From positions 1 through 45,144 of the forward strand of contig JAEEIH010000044.1 of the NCBI GenBank assembly GCA_016281275.1: DNA of 45,144 nt, given 5' to 3'. Below the pieces are notes generated by a model. The model saw only the letters and a list, made by a program, of their open reading frames with translations. It had not been told where the DNA came from and did no database searches. The position numbers were made by a program, and so were the translations under genes. Shown piece by piece: positions 18,036-29,200 of the stretch. How positions within the stretch are numbered: the first letter of the stretch is position 1; every line of letters begins with the position of its first letter. The stretch comes from Lachnospiraceae bacterium (GTDB taxonomy: Bacteria > Bacillota > Clostridia > Lachnospirales > Lachnospiraceae).

Positions 18036-19799
18036 ATGAAGGCATCCGGAATCGGCGGTCAGGCCGTTATGGAAGGCGTTATGATGAAGAACGGCGACAA
18101 CTATGCAGTTGCCGTACGCAAGAACGAAGAGGAAATCGTTGTTGAGAAAAGAGAACACGTCAGCCTTACAAAGAGGATCAAATTTTTCGGACTTCCGGTG
18201 ATAAGAGGGGTTATCATCTTTGGTGAGTCACTCGGAGTGGGCGTTAAGACACTCACATATTCCGCGCGCATTTATGAAGAAGAAACGGAAGGAGATTCGC
18301 CGAAAAAGGATGATCCCAAGTCGAAGACCAAAGAAGATGCGGTAATGGCCGGGACGGTAGTCCTTTCAGTTCTTATTGCCGTTGCTCTTTTTATGATGTT
18401 TCCTTATTTTGCGTCAAGACTTCTCGCAACGGTGATCGAATCCGAATTTTTGCTTGCTTTGTGCGAGGGGATCATAAGAGTAACGTTATTTGTAGTCTAT
18501 ATCGCTTCAATATCGCTCATGAAGGACATCAAACGTGTTTTCATGTACCACGGAGCGGAACATAAATCCATTAATTGCGTTGAAAACGGCTTCCCGCTCA
18601 CGGTTGAGAACGTCAGAGCCCAATCGAGGGAACACAAGAGATGCGGAACAAGCTTCATGCTTTATGTTATGGTTCTCTCCGTTCTCTTCTTTATGTTCAT
18701 CAGGTTTGACAATTCATGGCTTCGTATCATCGCAAGGCTTGTTCTTATTCCTGTTATTGCAGGTGTGTCATACGAATTTATCAGACTTGCGGGCAGAACG
18801 GAGAACCCCGTGATCACAGCGCTTTCGAAGCCCGGGCTTCTGCTCCAGAGGCTTACCACCAGAGAACCCGACGATGACATGATCGAGGTTGCCATCACGA
18901 GTGTCGAGGCTGTGTTTGATTGGAAAGAATTTGTGGATTCCTTTACCGATAAGGAGCGCTCGGCAAAAGCAACGGCTGACGTCGAGGTTGCAGGCACACC
19001 TGTCGCTTCGGAAGCAGAAGAAAAGCTTGCGGAAAAATCGGAAGGAAAGACAGCCGACAAACCGGATAAAGGCACCGGTAACAGGAATAAAAAGAAGCAC
19101 AAAAAGCATAACAGACCTGACGAAGCAGCGGTTGAGGTAACAGCTGAAGCATCGGTGGTCGCAAATGTCAGGATCGGAGGAATTGCGGATCCCATTCAGG
19201 ATCTGGATGATGATCTCGATTTTGCTGTTCTCGGAGTGGATGACGACGAACCCGAAACCGGGGCTGTCGAAGAGCCGATGGATGAAGCTGAGGCGGAGAG
19301 AACCGAGTCCGTAACGGATGGATCGGAGACGGTTGAAACCGCATCGGAACCGGAGAAAGCCGAGGCTCGGGAAGCCGCATCGGAACCGGAGAAAGCCGAG
19401 ACTCAGGAAGCTGCATCCGAACCGGAGAAAGCCGAGACTCAGGAAGCTGCATCGGAACCGGAGAAAGCCGAGACTCAGGAAGCTGCATCCGAACCGGAGA
19501 AAGCCGAGACTCAGGAAGCTGCATCCGAACCCGTGGAAGCTGAAGCTCAGAAAGCCGCATCAGAAGCGGAAGAAGCAAAGGATGAAGACGGTGACAATCT
19601 CGGTTATTTCAGAGGCAGGAGATCTCCCGGAAAGAAGAACACCGGGATGGACAGAGCTCCGGAACCCACAAAGGGTGTAAACCATAGAGCGCCCCTGGAA
19701 GTGGAGAAACGGGCTGTCATCGTTGAAGATGATGACGAGGACGATGAGATCCTTAAAGGACTCGACAGATATTTTGTTAACAAAAACAAGAAGGACTGA
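18036..19799 (+). CDS. DUF1385 family membrane protein with a long repeat-containing acidic C-terminus
   Basis: MKASGIGGQAVMEGVMMKNGDNYAVAVRK; YHGAEHKSINCVE; multiple TM segments; conserved rpmE-DUF1385-prmC-prfA order. Confidence 0.88.
   Translation: MKASGIGGQAVMEGVMMKNGDNYAVAVRKNEEEIVVEKREHVSLTKRIKFFGLPVIRGVIIFGESLGVGVKTLTYSARIYEEETEGDSPKKDDPKSKTKEDAVMAGTVVLSVLIAVALFMMFPYFASRLLATVIESEFLLALCEGIIRVTLFVVYIASISLMKDIKRVFMYHGAEHKSINCVENGFPLTVENVRAQSREHKRCGTSFMLYVMVLSVLFFMFIRFDNSWLRIIARLVLIPVIAGVSYEFIRLAGRTENPVITALSKPGLLLQRLTTREPDDDMIEVAITSVEAVFDWKEFVDSFTDKERSAKATADVEVAGTPVASEAEEKLAEKSEGKTADKPDKGTGNRNKKKHKKHNRPDEAAVEVTAEASVVANVRIGGIADPIQDLDDDLDFAVLGVDDDEPETGAVEEPMDEAEAERTESVTDGSETVETASEPEKAEAREAASEPEKAETQEAASEPEKAETQEAASEPEKAETQEAASEPEKAETQEAASEPVEAEAQKAASEAEEAKDEDGDNLGYFRGRRSPGKKNTGMDRAPEPTKGVNHRAPLEVEKRAVIVEDDDEDDEILKGLDRYFVNKNKKD
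19341..19556 (+). repeat. 36-bp tandem repeat x6 in the DUF1385 gene
   Basis: gcatcggaaccggagaaagccgagactcaggaagct units at 19341, 19377, 19413, 19449, 19485, 19521. Confidence 0.92.
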
Positions 19800-19805
19800 G
19801 CTTTA

Positions 19806-20681
19806 TTGACGTACCGAGAATACCTGGACAAGGCGACCACAGAGCTTAAAAACGCAGGAATAGAGGATCATACTTCATGTGCGCGGATAATGATCTGCGA
19901 GGCATCGGGTCTTGGTATGGCGGCAGTGCTCCTTCATGAACATGAACAGGTTCCGGAGGCTTATGCGAAACGTTTTGAGGAATTTCTCTCAAGACGTGTA
20001 AAACGTGAGCCTCTTGAATATATTTTAGGGCATACATCCTTTATGGGTCTTGAGATCCTTTGCTCGAAGGAATGCCTGATTCCGAGATTTGACACGGAGA
20101 TACTCGCGGAACACGTCCTCGCCGAAACGCAAAAAGCAAAAGAAAGATGCGGAGCCGTCGGGCGGATTCCGAGGATCCTTGATATATGCACCGGAACCGG
20201 ATGCATTGGCATTAGTGTTGCGGCGCTTTCCGGGATTAACGAGGTAACGCTCTCGGATATATCCGGGGAGGCTCTCATGCTTGCAGGAAAAAACGCCGTG
20301 AAATGCGGAGTTAGGGCAGAGCTTGTTCTCTCCGATCTTTTTGACTCGATCGAAGGAAAATACGATATTATTACGGCCAATCCACCTTATATCGGAAGCA
20401 AACGGATCGAAGAACTCGAACCGGAGGTGGCTGTGTATGAACCCCGTCTCGCGCTTGACGGAGGAGAGGACGGACTCTTATTTTACAGGCGAATAATGGC
20501 ATGCGCTCCGGACCATATGGCAAAGGGCGCATTTTTGGCGCTTGAAACGGGTGATGAGCAGACCGACGCGGTCGCGTCCATGATGGAGGCTGCCGGGATG
20601 ACAGGCATTAAGGTGCTTAAAGATCTGGCGGGGCTGCCCAGATGCGTCAGTGGGTATCGGCGTGACAGCGTTTTGGAATGA
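19806..20681 (+). CDS. prmC: Peptide chain release factor N5-glutamine methyltransferase (TTG start)
   Basis: [53 protein letters not shown]. Confidence 0.92.
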   Translation: MTYREYLDKATTELKNAGIEDHTSCARIMICEASGLGMAAVLLHEHEQVPEAYAKRFEEFLSRRVKREPLEYILGHTSFMGLEILCSKECLIPRFDTEILAEHVLAETQKAKERCGAVGRIPRILDICTGTGCIGISVAALSGINEVTLSDISGEALMLAGKNAVKCGVRAELVLSDLFDSIEGKYDIITANPPYIGSKRIEELEPEVAVYEPRLALDGGEDGLLFYRRIMACAPDHMAKGAFLALETGDEQTDAVASMMEAAGMTGIKVLKDLAGLPRCVSGYRRDSVLE

Positions 20682-20697
20682 TTTGAGGAGTGTTTTT

Positions 20698-21774
20698 ATG
20701 AATATTTACGAAAAGCTTGAAGATATCGCGCTCAGGTACGGAGAAGTGCGCGATGAACTGTCTTCTCCCGGTGTGGCATCGGATCAGTCGCGTTTTAAGA
20801 AGCTTATGAAGGAGGAATCTGAGCTTTCTGTTATCGCATCTAAATACGAGGAGTTTAAGAAGGTTCGTAAGGATATAGAAGATACGGCTGCCATGCTTGA
20901 GAGCGAGACGGATCCGGAAATGAAGGAGCTTGCGAAAGAGGAGCTTCAGAGTGCAAAAGAACGGGAACAGGATCTTGACGGAGAACTCAGGATACTTTTG
21001 CTTCCCAAGGATCCCGATGACGGTAAGAACGTTATCGTTGAGATAAGAGCCGGCGCGGGAGGAGACGAGGCTGCTCTTTTTGCCGGAGATCTCTTCAGAA
21101 TGTATCAGAAGTATGCCGATTCAATGCGCTGGAAAACTGAAATGGTCAGCTTTAATGAGAACGGAATCGGCGGTTACAAAGAAATAGTGTTTATGATTAA
21201 CGGTCAGGGAGTGTTTTCAAAGCTTAAATACGAGAGCGGAGTGCATCGCGTACAGCGCATCCCCGTGACGGAATCGGGAGGTAGGATTCACACATCGACG
21301 GCCACTGTGGCAATACTTCCCGAGGCCGAAGAGGTTGAAGTGAATCTGGACATCAACGATTGCAAATTCGATGTGTTCAGAGCATCGGGCAACGGCGGGC
21401 AGTGTGTCAATACGACAGACTCGGCGGTACGGCTGACACATATTCCCACAGGAATCGTGATCTCATGTCAGGACGAGAAGTCGCAGCTTAAGAACAGGGA
21501 CAAGGCATTAAAGGTTCTGAGAGCAAAGCTTTATGAAATCGAACTTGAGAAGGCGCATGAAAAGGAAGCCAGCAACAGGCGAAGCCAGGTCGGAACCGGA
21601 GACCGCTCGGAAAAGATCAGAACGTACAACTTCCCTCAGAGCAGATGTACAGACCACAGGATCAAGCTTACCCTGTATTGTCTTGAGGACGTTATGAACG
21701 GAGATCTTACGGAGCTTCTGGACAGCCTTAGCGCTGCGGACCGGGCAGAGAAGCTTTTACATCTTGGAGAATGA
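20698..21774 (+). CDS. prfA: Peptide chain release factor 1
   Basis: GGQ motif [46 protein letters not shown]. Start [16 protein letters not shown] at 20698. Confidence 0.95.
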   Translation: MNIYEKLEDIALRYGEVRDELSSPGVASDQSRFKKLMKEESELSVIASKYEEFKKVRKDIEDTAAMLESETDPEMKELAKEELQSAKEREQDLDGELRILLLPKDPDDGKNVIVEIRAGAGGDEAALFAGDLFRMYQKYADSMRWKTEMVSFNENGIGGYKEIVFMINGQGVFSKLKYESGVHRVQRIPVTESGGRIHTSTATVAILPEAEEVEVNLDINDCKFDVFRASGNGGQCVNTTDSAVRLTHIPTGIVISCQDEKSQLKNRDKALKVLRAKLYEIELEKAHEKEASNRRSQVGTGDRSEKIRTYNFPQSRCTDHRIKLTLYCLEDVMNGDLTELLDSLSAADRAEKLLHLGE

Positions 21775-21882
21775 CTGCCGGATGAGGAGACTTACCGATG
21801 TGTCGGAGCTTGAGAGACCGGCAGGACGAAGAAGCCGCTTTATCAGCGCTGAATGCGGTCATTGCTTCAAAAGAGGTTGATT

Positions 21883-22644
21883 ATGAGTCAGATGATTGAG
21901 AGTAATGCCAATAAAAAGATCAAAGAGCTCGCAGCTTTGCAGCGTTCAAAAAAAGAGCGCACGCAGGCCGGGCTTTTTGTGCTTGAGGGGGATCGTATCA
22001 TCAGGGATGCAATAACGACCCGCAGAGAGCTTGTGGATACAGTTTTTGTGAGCGCAACGTATGCTTCCGAAAGGGGTTTGCCCGTCGATGATGCCGTGAT
22101 CGTTGCGGACAGCGTTTTAAGCCATGTGTGTGAAACTGTGACAGACCAGGGGATTCTTGCTACGGTACGTGAGAAACCGCTCGTGCGTGACGTGGGGGAG
22201 CTTTTGTCCGGAGACAGACTTCTTGTGCTCGAAGACATTCAGGATCCCGGAAACCTCGGAACGATCATAAGAACGGCGGAAGCAGCAGGTATCGATTCGG
22301 TCATCATGAGCGCTGCGACCACCGACGTATTCAGTCCGAAGGTGGTCCGTTCGACCATGGGATCGCTTCTTCGTGTGCCTTTTTCATATTCGGACGACCT
22401 TCCGGGAACTCTCGAAGAAGTAAAGAAAAGCGGTCATACCGTTTATGCCGCGCATCTGAAAGAGGCCTCCGACATGAGAAAAACACCGTTCGACGCACGG
22501 TGCGCGATCATTATCGGTAATGAAGGGCGCGGAATATCAGATACTGTTGCGCAGCTTGCGGATAAAAGAGTGTTTATACCGATGCATGGAGAAGTTGAGT
22601 CCCTGAATGCCGCTGTTGCTGCGGCGATTCTTATGTATCATTGA
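21883..22644 (+). CDS. TrmH/SpoU family RNA 2'-O-methyltransferase
   Basis: LEDIQDPGNLGTIIRTAEAAGIDSVIMS, IIIGNEGRGIS, IPMHGEVESLNAAVAAAILMY. Confidence 0.9.
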   Translation: MSQMIESNANKKIKELAALQRSKKERTQAGLFVLEGDRIIRDAITTRRELVDTVFVSATYASERGLPVDDAVIVADSVLSHVCETVTDQGILATVREKPLVRDVGELLSGDRLLVLEDIQDPGNLGTIIRTAEAAGIDSVIMSAATTDVFSPKVVRSTMGSLLRVPFSYSDDLPGTLEEVKKSGHTVYAAHLKEASDMRKTPFDARCAIIIGNEGRGISDTVAQLADKRVFIPMHGEVESLNAAVAAAILMYH

Positions 22645-22748
22645 CCGGATCTGTTAACATTTTTACCCAAAAGAGACAAATGCGGTTCACCGAACTGACA
22701 CAAAATTGATATATAACAAGGAAATACAGAGAGAAAAGGGGCGGACAA

Positions 22749-23801
22749 ATGCCGCCTCAAACGAAAGGATTTAAAGTGCTTGAGGTAAAAAACGTTAAAA
22801 AAGTATATGGAAATCATATAGCGCTTAAAAGTCTCTCGTTTACGGCGGAAGACGGAAGGATAGTCGGTTTCCTCGGACCCAACGGCGCGGGAAAAACGAC
22901 GGCAATGAACATATTCAGCGGCTTCTTTGCGCCGACCGAGGGAAGCGTAAAGATTTGCGGCTTTGATCTGCGACATGACAGAAAACCGGCATTGATGAAT
23001 ACGGGGTATCTTCCGGAAAATCCTCCGCTTTACCCGGAAATGACCGTGAAGGAATATCTTTGTTTTTGCGCGGGTCTGAAGGGTCTGTGCGGAATGAAGG
23101 GTCGCGCGGAGGCAGAAAGGCTCTCGGAACTGACAGGAACGGTTTCCGAGGCGCATAAACTCATCGGACAGCTTTCAAAGGGAACAAAGCAGCGCGTTGC
23201 TATCGCCGGAACACTTGCGGGGGCTCCCGGGCTCCTTTTGCTCGATGAACCGACAAACGGACTCGATCCCGGGCAGACCGCGGCTTTTAAGAGACTGCTG
23301 ACAGATCAGAAGAAAGCCGGAGCAACGGTTATCGTAAGTTCCCATATATTGTCGCAGATCAGCGCTGTTTGTGATGAAATGCTCATCCTTAACCGCGGTC
23401 GCTTGATCGCTTCAGGAACAGCATCGTTTTTCGAAAAGAAGCTTTCGGGGGACGGAAAATTAAGGCTCGACATTCCGGCTTCCGGGCAAGAGTGCGAGGC
23501 GGCTCTTAAAGCGCTCGGATCTTTCTGTGAGATCGTTTATGAAGGAAAGGCCCCGTCGGGAGCAAGTACGTTTGTGATCACCGAACACGGCAAAGACATT
23601 AGAAAGGAACTTTTTGATGCGGTTGCCGCAGCGGGACTCTATATAGAACGCCTTGTCCCCGCGGGAAGAACGCTCGAGGAGATCTATCTCGGAATGATCG
23701 AAGCCTCGGAAGCTGAATTTGAAAAGGCACAAAAGAGGGTCGAACAAAGACTAAAAGAAAGAGAAGAGAAAGGAGCAGATGATGAAGACGATTTATTCTA
23801 A
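22749..23801 (+). CDS. ABC transporter ATP-binding protein (GldA-like partner of the following gene)
   Basis: GPNGAGKTTAMN, LSKGTKQRVAIAGTL, LLLLDEPTNGLDP. An alternative GTG start at 22777 is possible (aaagga upstream). Confidence 0.88.
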   Translation: MPPQTKGFKVLEVKNVKKVYGNHIALKSLSFTAEDGRIVGFLGPNGAGKTTAMNIFSGFFAPTEGSVKICGFDLRHDRKPALMNTGYLPENPPLYPEMTVKEYLCFCAGLKGLCGMKGRAEAERLSELTGTVSEAHKLIGQLSKGTKQRVAIAGTLAGAPGLLLLDEPTNGLDPGQTAAFKRLLTDQKKAGATVIVSSHILSQISAVCDEMLILNRGRLIASGTASFFEKKLSGDGKLRLDIPASGQECEAALKALGSFCEIVYEGKAPSGASTFVITEHGKDIRKELFDAVAAAGLYIERLVPAGRTLEEIYLGMIEASEAEFEKAQKRVEQRLKEREEKGADDEDDLF

Positions 23802-25872
23802 AGAAATCAAATCGTACTTTAATTCTTTCTCGGGATACCTTTTTCTTGTCTTTTTCCTGATATCGGAGGGACTGTATCATTACATCTATAATTACATTTA
23901 TGCATCGGCGGACTATCCGTACACTCTCGAGGCGTCGAGTCTGTTGCTCATTTTTTTCCTGCCGATCATCTGTGTGAGGATGTTTGCTCAAGAGAGAAAG
24001 CTGGGAACCGACAGACTTATCTTTACATCTCCGGTGTCGGTGTCAAAAACGGTATTGGCGAAATACCTCGCTTCATTGTCCATGGTCTTGGCGGGCTGCG
24101 TACTTATCTCTTATCATCCTCTTGTAATGTCGGGTTACGGCGAGGTTAACCTTAAAAGTGCGTACTGGGGTCTTTTTGTATTTGCGCTTTTCGTTTCGGC
24201 CATGATGTCTTTGGGCATGTTCGTATCGTCGCTTTTTTCGGCGGAGCTTGTTGCGGGAATAGTGACATTTGCAGTGATGATGTTTGTGTCATTACTCGAT
24301 CCCTTTATAGAAATGCTTCGTGGGTACGGAATAGAACTCCCTACCGGAATATCGCCACTCTCGCATTTGCATGAGGGACTTGCCGGCCGAGCGTCACTTA
24401 CAGATGTCGCATATTTCTTAATTCTAAATTTAATATTCCTTATTGCCACCGTTGTTGCCGTCCGCAGCGGAAAAAGTGATAAAAACAGTCGTGAAAGGCT
24501 CAAAAATGCCGGATTATACGCTGCTTTGACAGTTGCTTTGATATGCTTCAACCTTCTGGCAAACTGTCTTGACATTCATGTCGACTTAACGGTCGGAGGT
24601 CTTTATTCTCTTGAGGATTCAACTGTAGAATACCTTGAAGACTTTAAGGACCGTGTTACTGTGACATACGTCACGGGAGAGAATGACGAAGAAAAGGTAT
24701 TCAGTGATATAATGGAGGGCTTTACCGATGCCTGTGACAATATCGAATATGTTGTCGCAACAGAAGGCGAATCCCTCGCTCTTATCGGTAATAAAGGACT
24801 TACATCGCAGTTCGGAAGCGGTTTTTTGGTTGAGGATCATGATACCGGACTTGAAAAGTTCGTCGACATCGGAGAGATGATCATCTCGACGATGGATTAT
24901 AACACTATGGCATACAAGATTACCGGAGTTGATTTTGAGGGCAGGATGCTTTCGGCTCTTTCTTATGTTGAAGGTTCGACCCGCCCGGAGGTAAAGCTTC
25001 TTACGGGGCACGGAGAGGAAGAGCTTTCGCAGGGTTTTGTTGCCGTGCTTGACCGTGAAGGACTCGGACATGGCTTTGTTTCTCCGGCATCCGAAGAAAA
25101 CCTTGACGGCTGTGATGCTCTTGTGATATATGCTCCCGTCAAGGATCTCACCGAGGACGAATACGACGCTGTTCTCGAATATCTCCTTCGGGGCGGTTCC
25201 GTCATGATCTTTACCGATCCTTCGGCGGGAAGCCTCCCGAATCTTGAGTCGCTTATGCGTCATTACGGCATAGACAGCGATCCCGGAAAGATGATAGGAG
25301 AAAACGATCCGGAACACTTCACCTCCGCGAGCTCGATGGAGCTTTTGCCCATTCTTTGCGACGGGGCACTTGAAACCGACATCAGAAAAGGAAGCATGAT
25401 CGTGTGTCCGTACGCGTCGCCCATCAGGATGAGAAGCAATATCGGTGAAAACGTGGAGGTAACACCGATCCTTAAGACATCCGATGAGGCAACAGTAATC
25501 TGGTATGCCGAAGACGATGAAACCGAAGGGGAAACTGAGAACGGGCCCTTCTATGTGGGAATTAAGTCGCGTGAAACATATGCCGACGGGACCGACAGCG
25601 AAATGATAGTTTATTCGAGTCCTTATCTGGCTTCTGACATGTTCCTCTGGAACGGTCCGTACGTGAATGAAAGACTGACGGTCGCAAGCATCATGGAGCT
25701 TGCGCCGTACAAGAGCCCCGTGCTCGCGCCCGTCAAAAATGTTGAGAACGCAGTACTCGCGCTTTCATCGCAGGAAAGCACGCTGATAGGAATCCTCTAC
25801 ATCGGTCTGATACCGGCGGTCATATTTATCGGCGGATGTCTCAGACTGATGCGGAGAAGAAAGCGCTATTGA
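23779..25872 (+). CDS. ABC-2 type permease fused to a GldG-like domain
   Basis: N-terminal multi-TM permease (KEIKSYFNSFSGYLFLVFFLISE) followed by LTVGGLYSLEDSTVEYLEDFKDRVTVTYVTG...; C-terminal TM. Confidence 0.75.
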   Translation: MMKTIYSKEIKSYFNSFSGYLFLVFFLISEGLYHYIYNYIYASADYPYTLEASSLLLIFFLPIICVRMFAQERKLGTDRLIFTSPVSVSKTVLAKYLASLSMVLAGCVLISYHPLVMSGYGEVNLKSAYWGLFVFALFVSAMMSLGMFVSSLFSAELVAGIVTFAVMMFVSLLDPFIEMLRGYGIELPTGISPLSHLHEGLAGRASLTDVAYFLILNLIFLIATVVAVRSGKSDKNSRERLKNAGLYAALTVALICFNLLANCLDIHVDLTVGGLYSLEDSTVEYLEDFKDRVTVTYVTGENDEEKVFSDIMEGFTDACDNIEYVVATEGESLALIGNKGLTSQFGSGFLVEDHDTGLEKFVDIGEMIISTMDYNTMAYKITGVDFEGRMLSALSYVEGSTRPEVKLLTGHGEEELSQGFVAVLDREGLGHGFVSPASEENLDGCDALVIYAPVKDLTEDEYDAVLEYLLRGGSVMIFTDPSAGSLPNLESLMRHYGIDSDPGKMIGENDPEHFTSASSMELLPILCDGALETDIRKGSMIVCPYASPIRMRSNIGENVEVTPILKTSDEATVIWYAEDDETEGETENGPFYVGIKSRETYADGTDSEMIVYSSPYLASDMFLWNGPYVNERLTVASIMELAPYKSPVLAPVKNVENAVLALSSQESTLIGILYIGLIPAVIFIGGCLRLMRRRKRY

Positions 25873-25938
25873 TGATAAAACGCAATTCCATTATACTGAT
25901 TAGTTGGGATACGTAGTATTGAAAAAGGAACGATCATT

Positions 25939-26253
25939 ATGAGTATAGAATCGGTTAAATTCAGGGGACGACATCATTCTCACAGAGCGATTATGTTTCT
26001 GACGACGGGAATTGTCTGCCTGGTCGCCGTTCCGGTACTGTCGATCGTGAGTATCATCACGGAAGGAACGGAAGACATTTTCGGAATAACGGGCATTGCC
26101 GGTCTTATCATGTCGGTACTGGGCATCGTGATGAGCGTTCTGTCCATGAAGGAAAGAGATATATTTATTAAGGATTCGGTGGTCGGGATCGTGATCAATT
26201 CTGTTTCTGCCCTGATTTATCTGATTCTTTATATAAGGGGAATGATAATATGA
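25939..26253 (+). CDS. Small membrane protein, three predicted TM segments, possibly DUF6142-like
   Basis: 104 aa, hydrophobic segments, start overlaps no other strong ORF; followed directly by the glucosaminidase gene. Confidence 0.6.
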   Translation: MSIESVKFRGRHHSHRAIMFLTTGIVCLVAVPVLSIVSIITEGTEDIFGITGIAGLIMSVLGIVMSVLSMKERDIFIKDSVVGIVINSVSALIYLILYIRGMII

Positions 26254-29200
26254 AGCTTATTAAAAAGAAGGCCTGTCGTCTTGTCGCTGTGTGTGCGATC
26301 GCGCTCACGGTAATTGCGGGCGCTCCTTTTTTGGATACGGATGTTTCGGCGTCCACGGTCAAAGGAGTCGTTACGGCATCCGAACTTCGTGTGAGAACCA
26401 CGCCCGATATGAGTAATAACGACAATATCCTCTTTAAGGATGATAAGCAGGTGCTTTTGAAGAAGGATCAGGAGATCACGGTCATCTCGGCTTCGGGAGA
26501 ATGGTATCATATCCGCGCGGTTGTCGACGGAGAGATAATTGAGGGTTATTCAAATTCGGCGTACGTGAGTGTTGACGGCGATCCTGCCCGGGAGACGATA
26601 GCGGACGGAGTTGTTACGGCCGTTGAGCTCAATGTCAGAAGGGGACCCGCAACCACGTACGGAAAGATTGAGTACGGTGAGTCCACCCTCGTCCTCAAGC
26701 AGAACGAAACGGTAAAGGTGCATGCCGTATATGACGGTTGGTATTATATCACGTATTCTGACGGGAAAAAGAATTATAACGGTTTCTGTAACGCAAGCTA
26801 TATCTCGGTCGATGGGGACGTTCAGCTCTGCGCTCTCTCGGATGCGGAGCTTGAAAGCTTTCTTGTTATGCCGTCGGGCTCGGGAAGTGATTCGCAGGAG
26901 AAGACGGACAAGAAGGAGAAGGATAAAACCGAAAAAGAAGACGGCAAAAAGAGTGATAAGGAAAGCAATGATGACATAAAGGACAAGGAAGAAAAGAAAG
27001 AAGAACCCGCGGAGGTGATTCCCGACGGGTATGTACAAGTTGAAAGAATAATTAATTCCAAATTTAATTTAACAGGCACGGTTACCGCAGCCAAGCTTAA
27101 CGTAAGACTTCTCTCTAAGAAAAGCAGCGATGTGGTCTGCGTACTTAACAAGGATGACAAAGTTGCCGTGATCAATTCTGTTACGGTGACTACGGGCAAA
27201 AAAACCGACAACCCCGTGAAAACGCGTTGGTACAGGATCGTGGTTCCCGAGGAAGGTTCTTTCAGAGTCGGTTATATCATGGAGGACTACGTCGAGATTG
27301 ATTTCTCCGACGGGCTTGCCGCGACGACAAAATATGACAAGCAGCAGATGAAGGTCGATCCCGACAAGAAGACTGTGGTTAAGAACCCGAAGAAAAAGAA
27401 ACTGAAGATCGCAAAGGGCGAAACCGTCACGATCATCGGCGAAAAGGCGGATGCATCGGGGAAAAAGTATTATGAGGTAACATACACGGTCGGAGAAAAT
27501 GAATATACCGGATATATCCTTTCTACGGATCTCAATCTTACGCGTGTCGTTCCCCAATATACGGTGAGGTTCCTTGTTCCGATCGAAGAAACAAGCAAGG
27601 TTGAAGAAATTGAAGGCACGGAAGTCAAGGTTGTATATGCATTTGATGGAGCGAATGCGATAGCTGTCAATGCCCCCGCGCTTATGATGCATGAGACGGC
27701 CGCATGGGCGACTCCCGTTGTCAGGGATGCAAAGGACAATCCCGTGATGATCTACACCGGTGATTCGCTTGAAGTGCTCGACACGGTTCTCGAAGGCGAC
27801 ACGCTTTGGTGTTATGTGCGTGTGATGTACGGAGGTAAGGAATATAAGGGTTATATTTCAAAGGAACATGTTGCGCCCGATCCCTCACTTAAGCTCATGA
27901 GCGATGAAGAAGAAGACGAACTCAGCGGTCTTACCGCAAACAGTTTCGAGGCAAAGCTTGTGGCGGAGGGTTTTCCCGAAAGCTATAAGGATGCTCTGAG
28001 GACTTTACACGAGCTTTACCCGCTGTGGGAATTTAAGGCATTTCACACCGGTCTCACGTGGAAAGACGCCATCGACAATGAGGCTGTCACAGGAAAAAAT
28101 CTCATACCGAATTCGAAGAGCATCGAGTGGAAGTCGCTTGAACCCGGAGCCTACAGCTACAAGACCGATTCGTTTGTAGTTTTTGACGGCTCAACGTGGG
28201 TTACGGCTTCGCGCGATGCGATTGAATATTATATGGATCCGCGCAACTTTCTTCAGGAAGACACGATCTTCCAGTTTGAGCTTCTTTCGTACACTCCCGC
28301 AACGCAAGGCGCGGAGGCGGTCGACGGAATTCTCAAAAATACCGCAATGAGCGGGACAACATATGATTACAAGGATTCGGACGGCAACAAAAGAAGTATT
28401 TCCTTTACCGATACGTTTCTGATGGCTGCCGAATATTCGGGCGTGAGTCCGCTTCATCTTGCCTCGCGCGTGAAGCAGGAGGTTACGCTCGGCGCGAATG
28501 CCATGAGCAACAGCGTTACCGGTACGGTGAAGGGTTATGAAGGACTCTACAATTACTACAATATCGGAGCTTATCACAGCACGGAAGCCGGAGGCGCTAT
28601 CAGGAACGGTCTTACGTTCGCGAGGGACGGTTCGGCGAATCCCACTACCAACATAAACTGTCTTATCCCGTGGAACAATCAGCTGCGTTCCATAATCGGG
28701 GGCGCATACTATATCGGCAACAATTACATAAACCGCGGTCAGAACACAATCTACCTTCAGAAATTCAACGCAACCGCCACGAGCACGTACATGCATCAGT
28801 ATATGGCCAATGTCGAAGCGCCGTGGGCTGAAGGTCGCAGGGTTTTCACCGCATATGAGGACCCGGTTGGAACTCCCATCGTTTTTATGATCCCTGTTTA
28901 TCAGGACATGCCGGAGACCGCCGCGCCTTATCCTGCCCACAAGGACAATCCGAACAACTGGCTTAAGAGCCTGAAACTGTCGGATCAGGACGGCGGCAAG
29001 CTTACGCTCACCCCCACGCTGAACAATTCTTCCGACGAGGAGTACTCGATCGTTGTTGAAGGCGATGTTTCCGAGATCAAGATAAATGCCACTCCCGTGA
29101 GTTCTCTCGCCAAGGTTATCAGTGACAAAAGAGTGACGCTGTCGGACGGAATGAACAGAGTTGTGGTTTCGGTACAGGCTCAGAACGGGGATGTTAAGGA

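Noticed and set aside
19168-19578. Antisense ORF and alternate-frame ORF (19318-19680) over the DUF1385 repeats
   Set aside because: Explained by in-frame 36-bp repeats translated in other frames.
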